A stretch of 30,430 nucleotides of DNA from a virus: positions 1 to 30,430 of IMG/VR virus record IMGVR_UViG_3300030406_003158. One strand, 5' to 3'. A model generated the notes under the pieces. The model saw nothing but the letters and a program-made list of their open reading frames with translations, was not told the origin of the DNA and did no database searches. The translations under genes and the position numbers were made by a program. Below, in pieces: positions 29,564 through 30,430 of this stretch (its first letter is position 1; each line of letters starts with the position of its first letter).

Positions 29564-30430
29564 TTATCTTGGCTCAAATTGCTCAAGACCAAAACCATCT
29601 AAGTTATCAAACCCTGAGGATTCAAAACTTTTAGATGGTAAATCTTTTTTTCTTTGTTCGATCAACTCAGACTGTTGACTAGCTTGTATTCTAGTTCTTT
29701 CATCTTTACGATCTTCTTTATTATTCTCTTTATCTTTAATCACTTGTAATTCTTTGTCTTTAATACGCATGTTCAACATAAATTCTTTTTCCATCAACTC
29801 AAACTTAATTTGAGCTTCTCTTTCCATCTTTTCTATATCAAAACCTTTTTGAGCTTCTGATATTTTAATTTTAGTTTGCGCTAAAGCTTGTTCTTTTTGC
29901 ATTTCAGCTTGAGCAGCTGCTTGAGCTGCTTCTGCGTTAGATCTTGATTGAGCTTGTATATTTTGCATTTGTGTTTGTCTATCAAGTTCTTGTTTTTTAC
30001 GTCTACGTAATTTTAAAAGTTGATTAGCAAGTTTTAAATTTCTTATTTCACGTATATCAATAGCATCATCAAGATTTATTAATTCTTTTTGTAATGCCAT
30101 TTGTATATTATTTTCTAATATTTGTTTTTCTTCTTCATCTGGTGCTAGCTCAATAAATATACCAAAATCATGTAAATGTAATTCTTTTATTTCATCTAAC
30201 GTTGCAACATTAAATCTACCTAAAGAATTAACAAATTGATTTTTAGTATTAGAATATTCTAAAACATCAGATATTCTAAGCGATATACACTCTGCAGTTT
30301 TTAATGTTAAAAACAAACCACCTTGTAATATATGTCTTGTAGCTGTATTACTATTTGCTGCAGCTAGTTTTTGTACACCAACTAAAGCGTTTTTATCTAT
30401 TGAGCCACCATCTCTAGCTTCGTTTAATCC
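29564..30430 (-). CDS. portal protein, 5' truncated by window edge
   Basis: The frame stays open to the last base, giving 288 residues of the C-terminal part. An internal TTG at 30316 is not the start. The visible N-terminal piece, GLNEARDGGSIDKNALVGVQ, then KLAAANSNTATRHILQGGLF and LTLKTAECISLRISDVLEY, matches the C-terminal stem/wing region I recall from crAss-like phage portals. The rest is a long Gln/Glu/Lys-rich coiled coil (residues about 145-260 of the fragment: LRRRKKQELDRQTQMQNIQA, AEMQKEQALAQTKIKISEAQ), which would form the portal barrel. It ends in a short acidic tail (FDNLDGFGLEQFEPR). The position upstream of scaffold and capsid genes supports portal. Confidence 0.75.
   Translation of the reverse strand, partial: GLNEARDGGSIDKNALVGVQKLAAANSNTATRHILQGGLFLTLKTAECISLRISDVLEYSNTKNQFVNSLGRFNVATLDEIKELHLHDFGIFIELAPDEEEKQILENNIQMALQKELINLDDAIDIREIRNLKLANQLLKLRRRKKQELDRQTQMQNIQAQSRSNAEAAQAAAQAEMQKEQALAQTKIKISEAQKGFDIEKMEREAQIKFELMEKEFMLNMRIKDKELQVIKDKENNKEDRKDERTRIQASQQSELIEQRKKDLPSKSFESSGFDNLDGFGLEQFEPR

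Overview
The window looks like a segment of an A+T-rich, tailed (podovirus-type) phage genome from a marine flavobacterium or other Bacteroidota host. Three things point to that host. Essentially every gene start lacks a Shine-Dalgarno sequence and sits behind an A/T-rich leader. Secreted proteins carry flavobacterial-style signal peptides, such as one ending in SFSQ. A lipoprotein has an LTSC lipobox. The head and tail genes resemble those of crAss-like (Crassvirales) phages and their uncultured marine relatives; this is from memory of the families, not from a search.

Layout: positions 1-1930 (+ strand) hold a surface-sugar cassette. It has the 3' part of a KDO-8-phosphate synthase (kdsA), a GT8-like glycosyltransferase and a GT29 (sialyltransferase-type) glycosyltransferase, all overlapping. 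This cassette converges on everything else, which is on the - strand and is transcribed from right to left.

Reading the - strand in transcription order, the window opens inside the portal gene (30430-29564). A scaffold-like protein, the major capsid protein and a strong UUCG-loop terminator follow. Next come a conserved 254-aa protein, two head-tail ring/adaptor proteins and the tail 'muzzle'/stabilization protein. The muzzle appears split into two genes by an added Ig-like, receptor-binding-type extension. After it lie a cupin, two probable internal virion proteins and one giant 2981-aa protein with a complete HAD-phosphatase-like motif set.

After the giant gene comes a secreted, outer-membrane beta-barrel-like protein. 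A dense array of 16 very small genes (5341-1911) follows, many joined by TAATG stop-start overlaps. This array holds an M15-type endolysin, spanin- and holin-like membrane proteins, a secreted thioredoxin fold without its CXXC, a proline-rich lipoprotein, a 12-residue Cys-rich peptide and a run of Lys/Arg-rich proteins. Several of these genes were found by reading the sequence and are too short for routine gene calling.

The right half therefore builds the particle, the middle supplies ejected proteins, the small-gene array handles lysis and unknown envelope or DNA-related tasks, and the left cassette probably remodels host surface glycans. I saw no tRNA, rRNA, CRISPR array, insertion sequence or integrase. 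No stretch over 300 bases lacks a gene.
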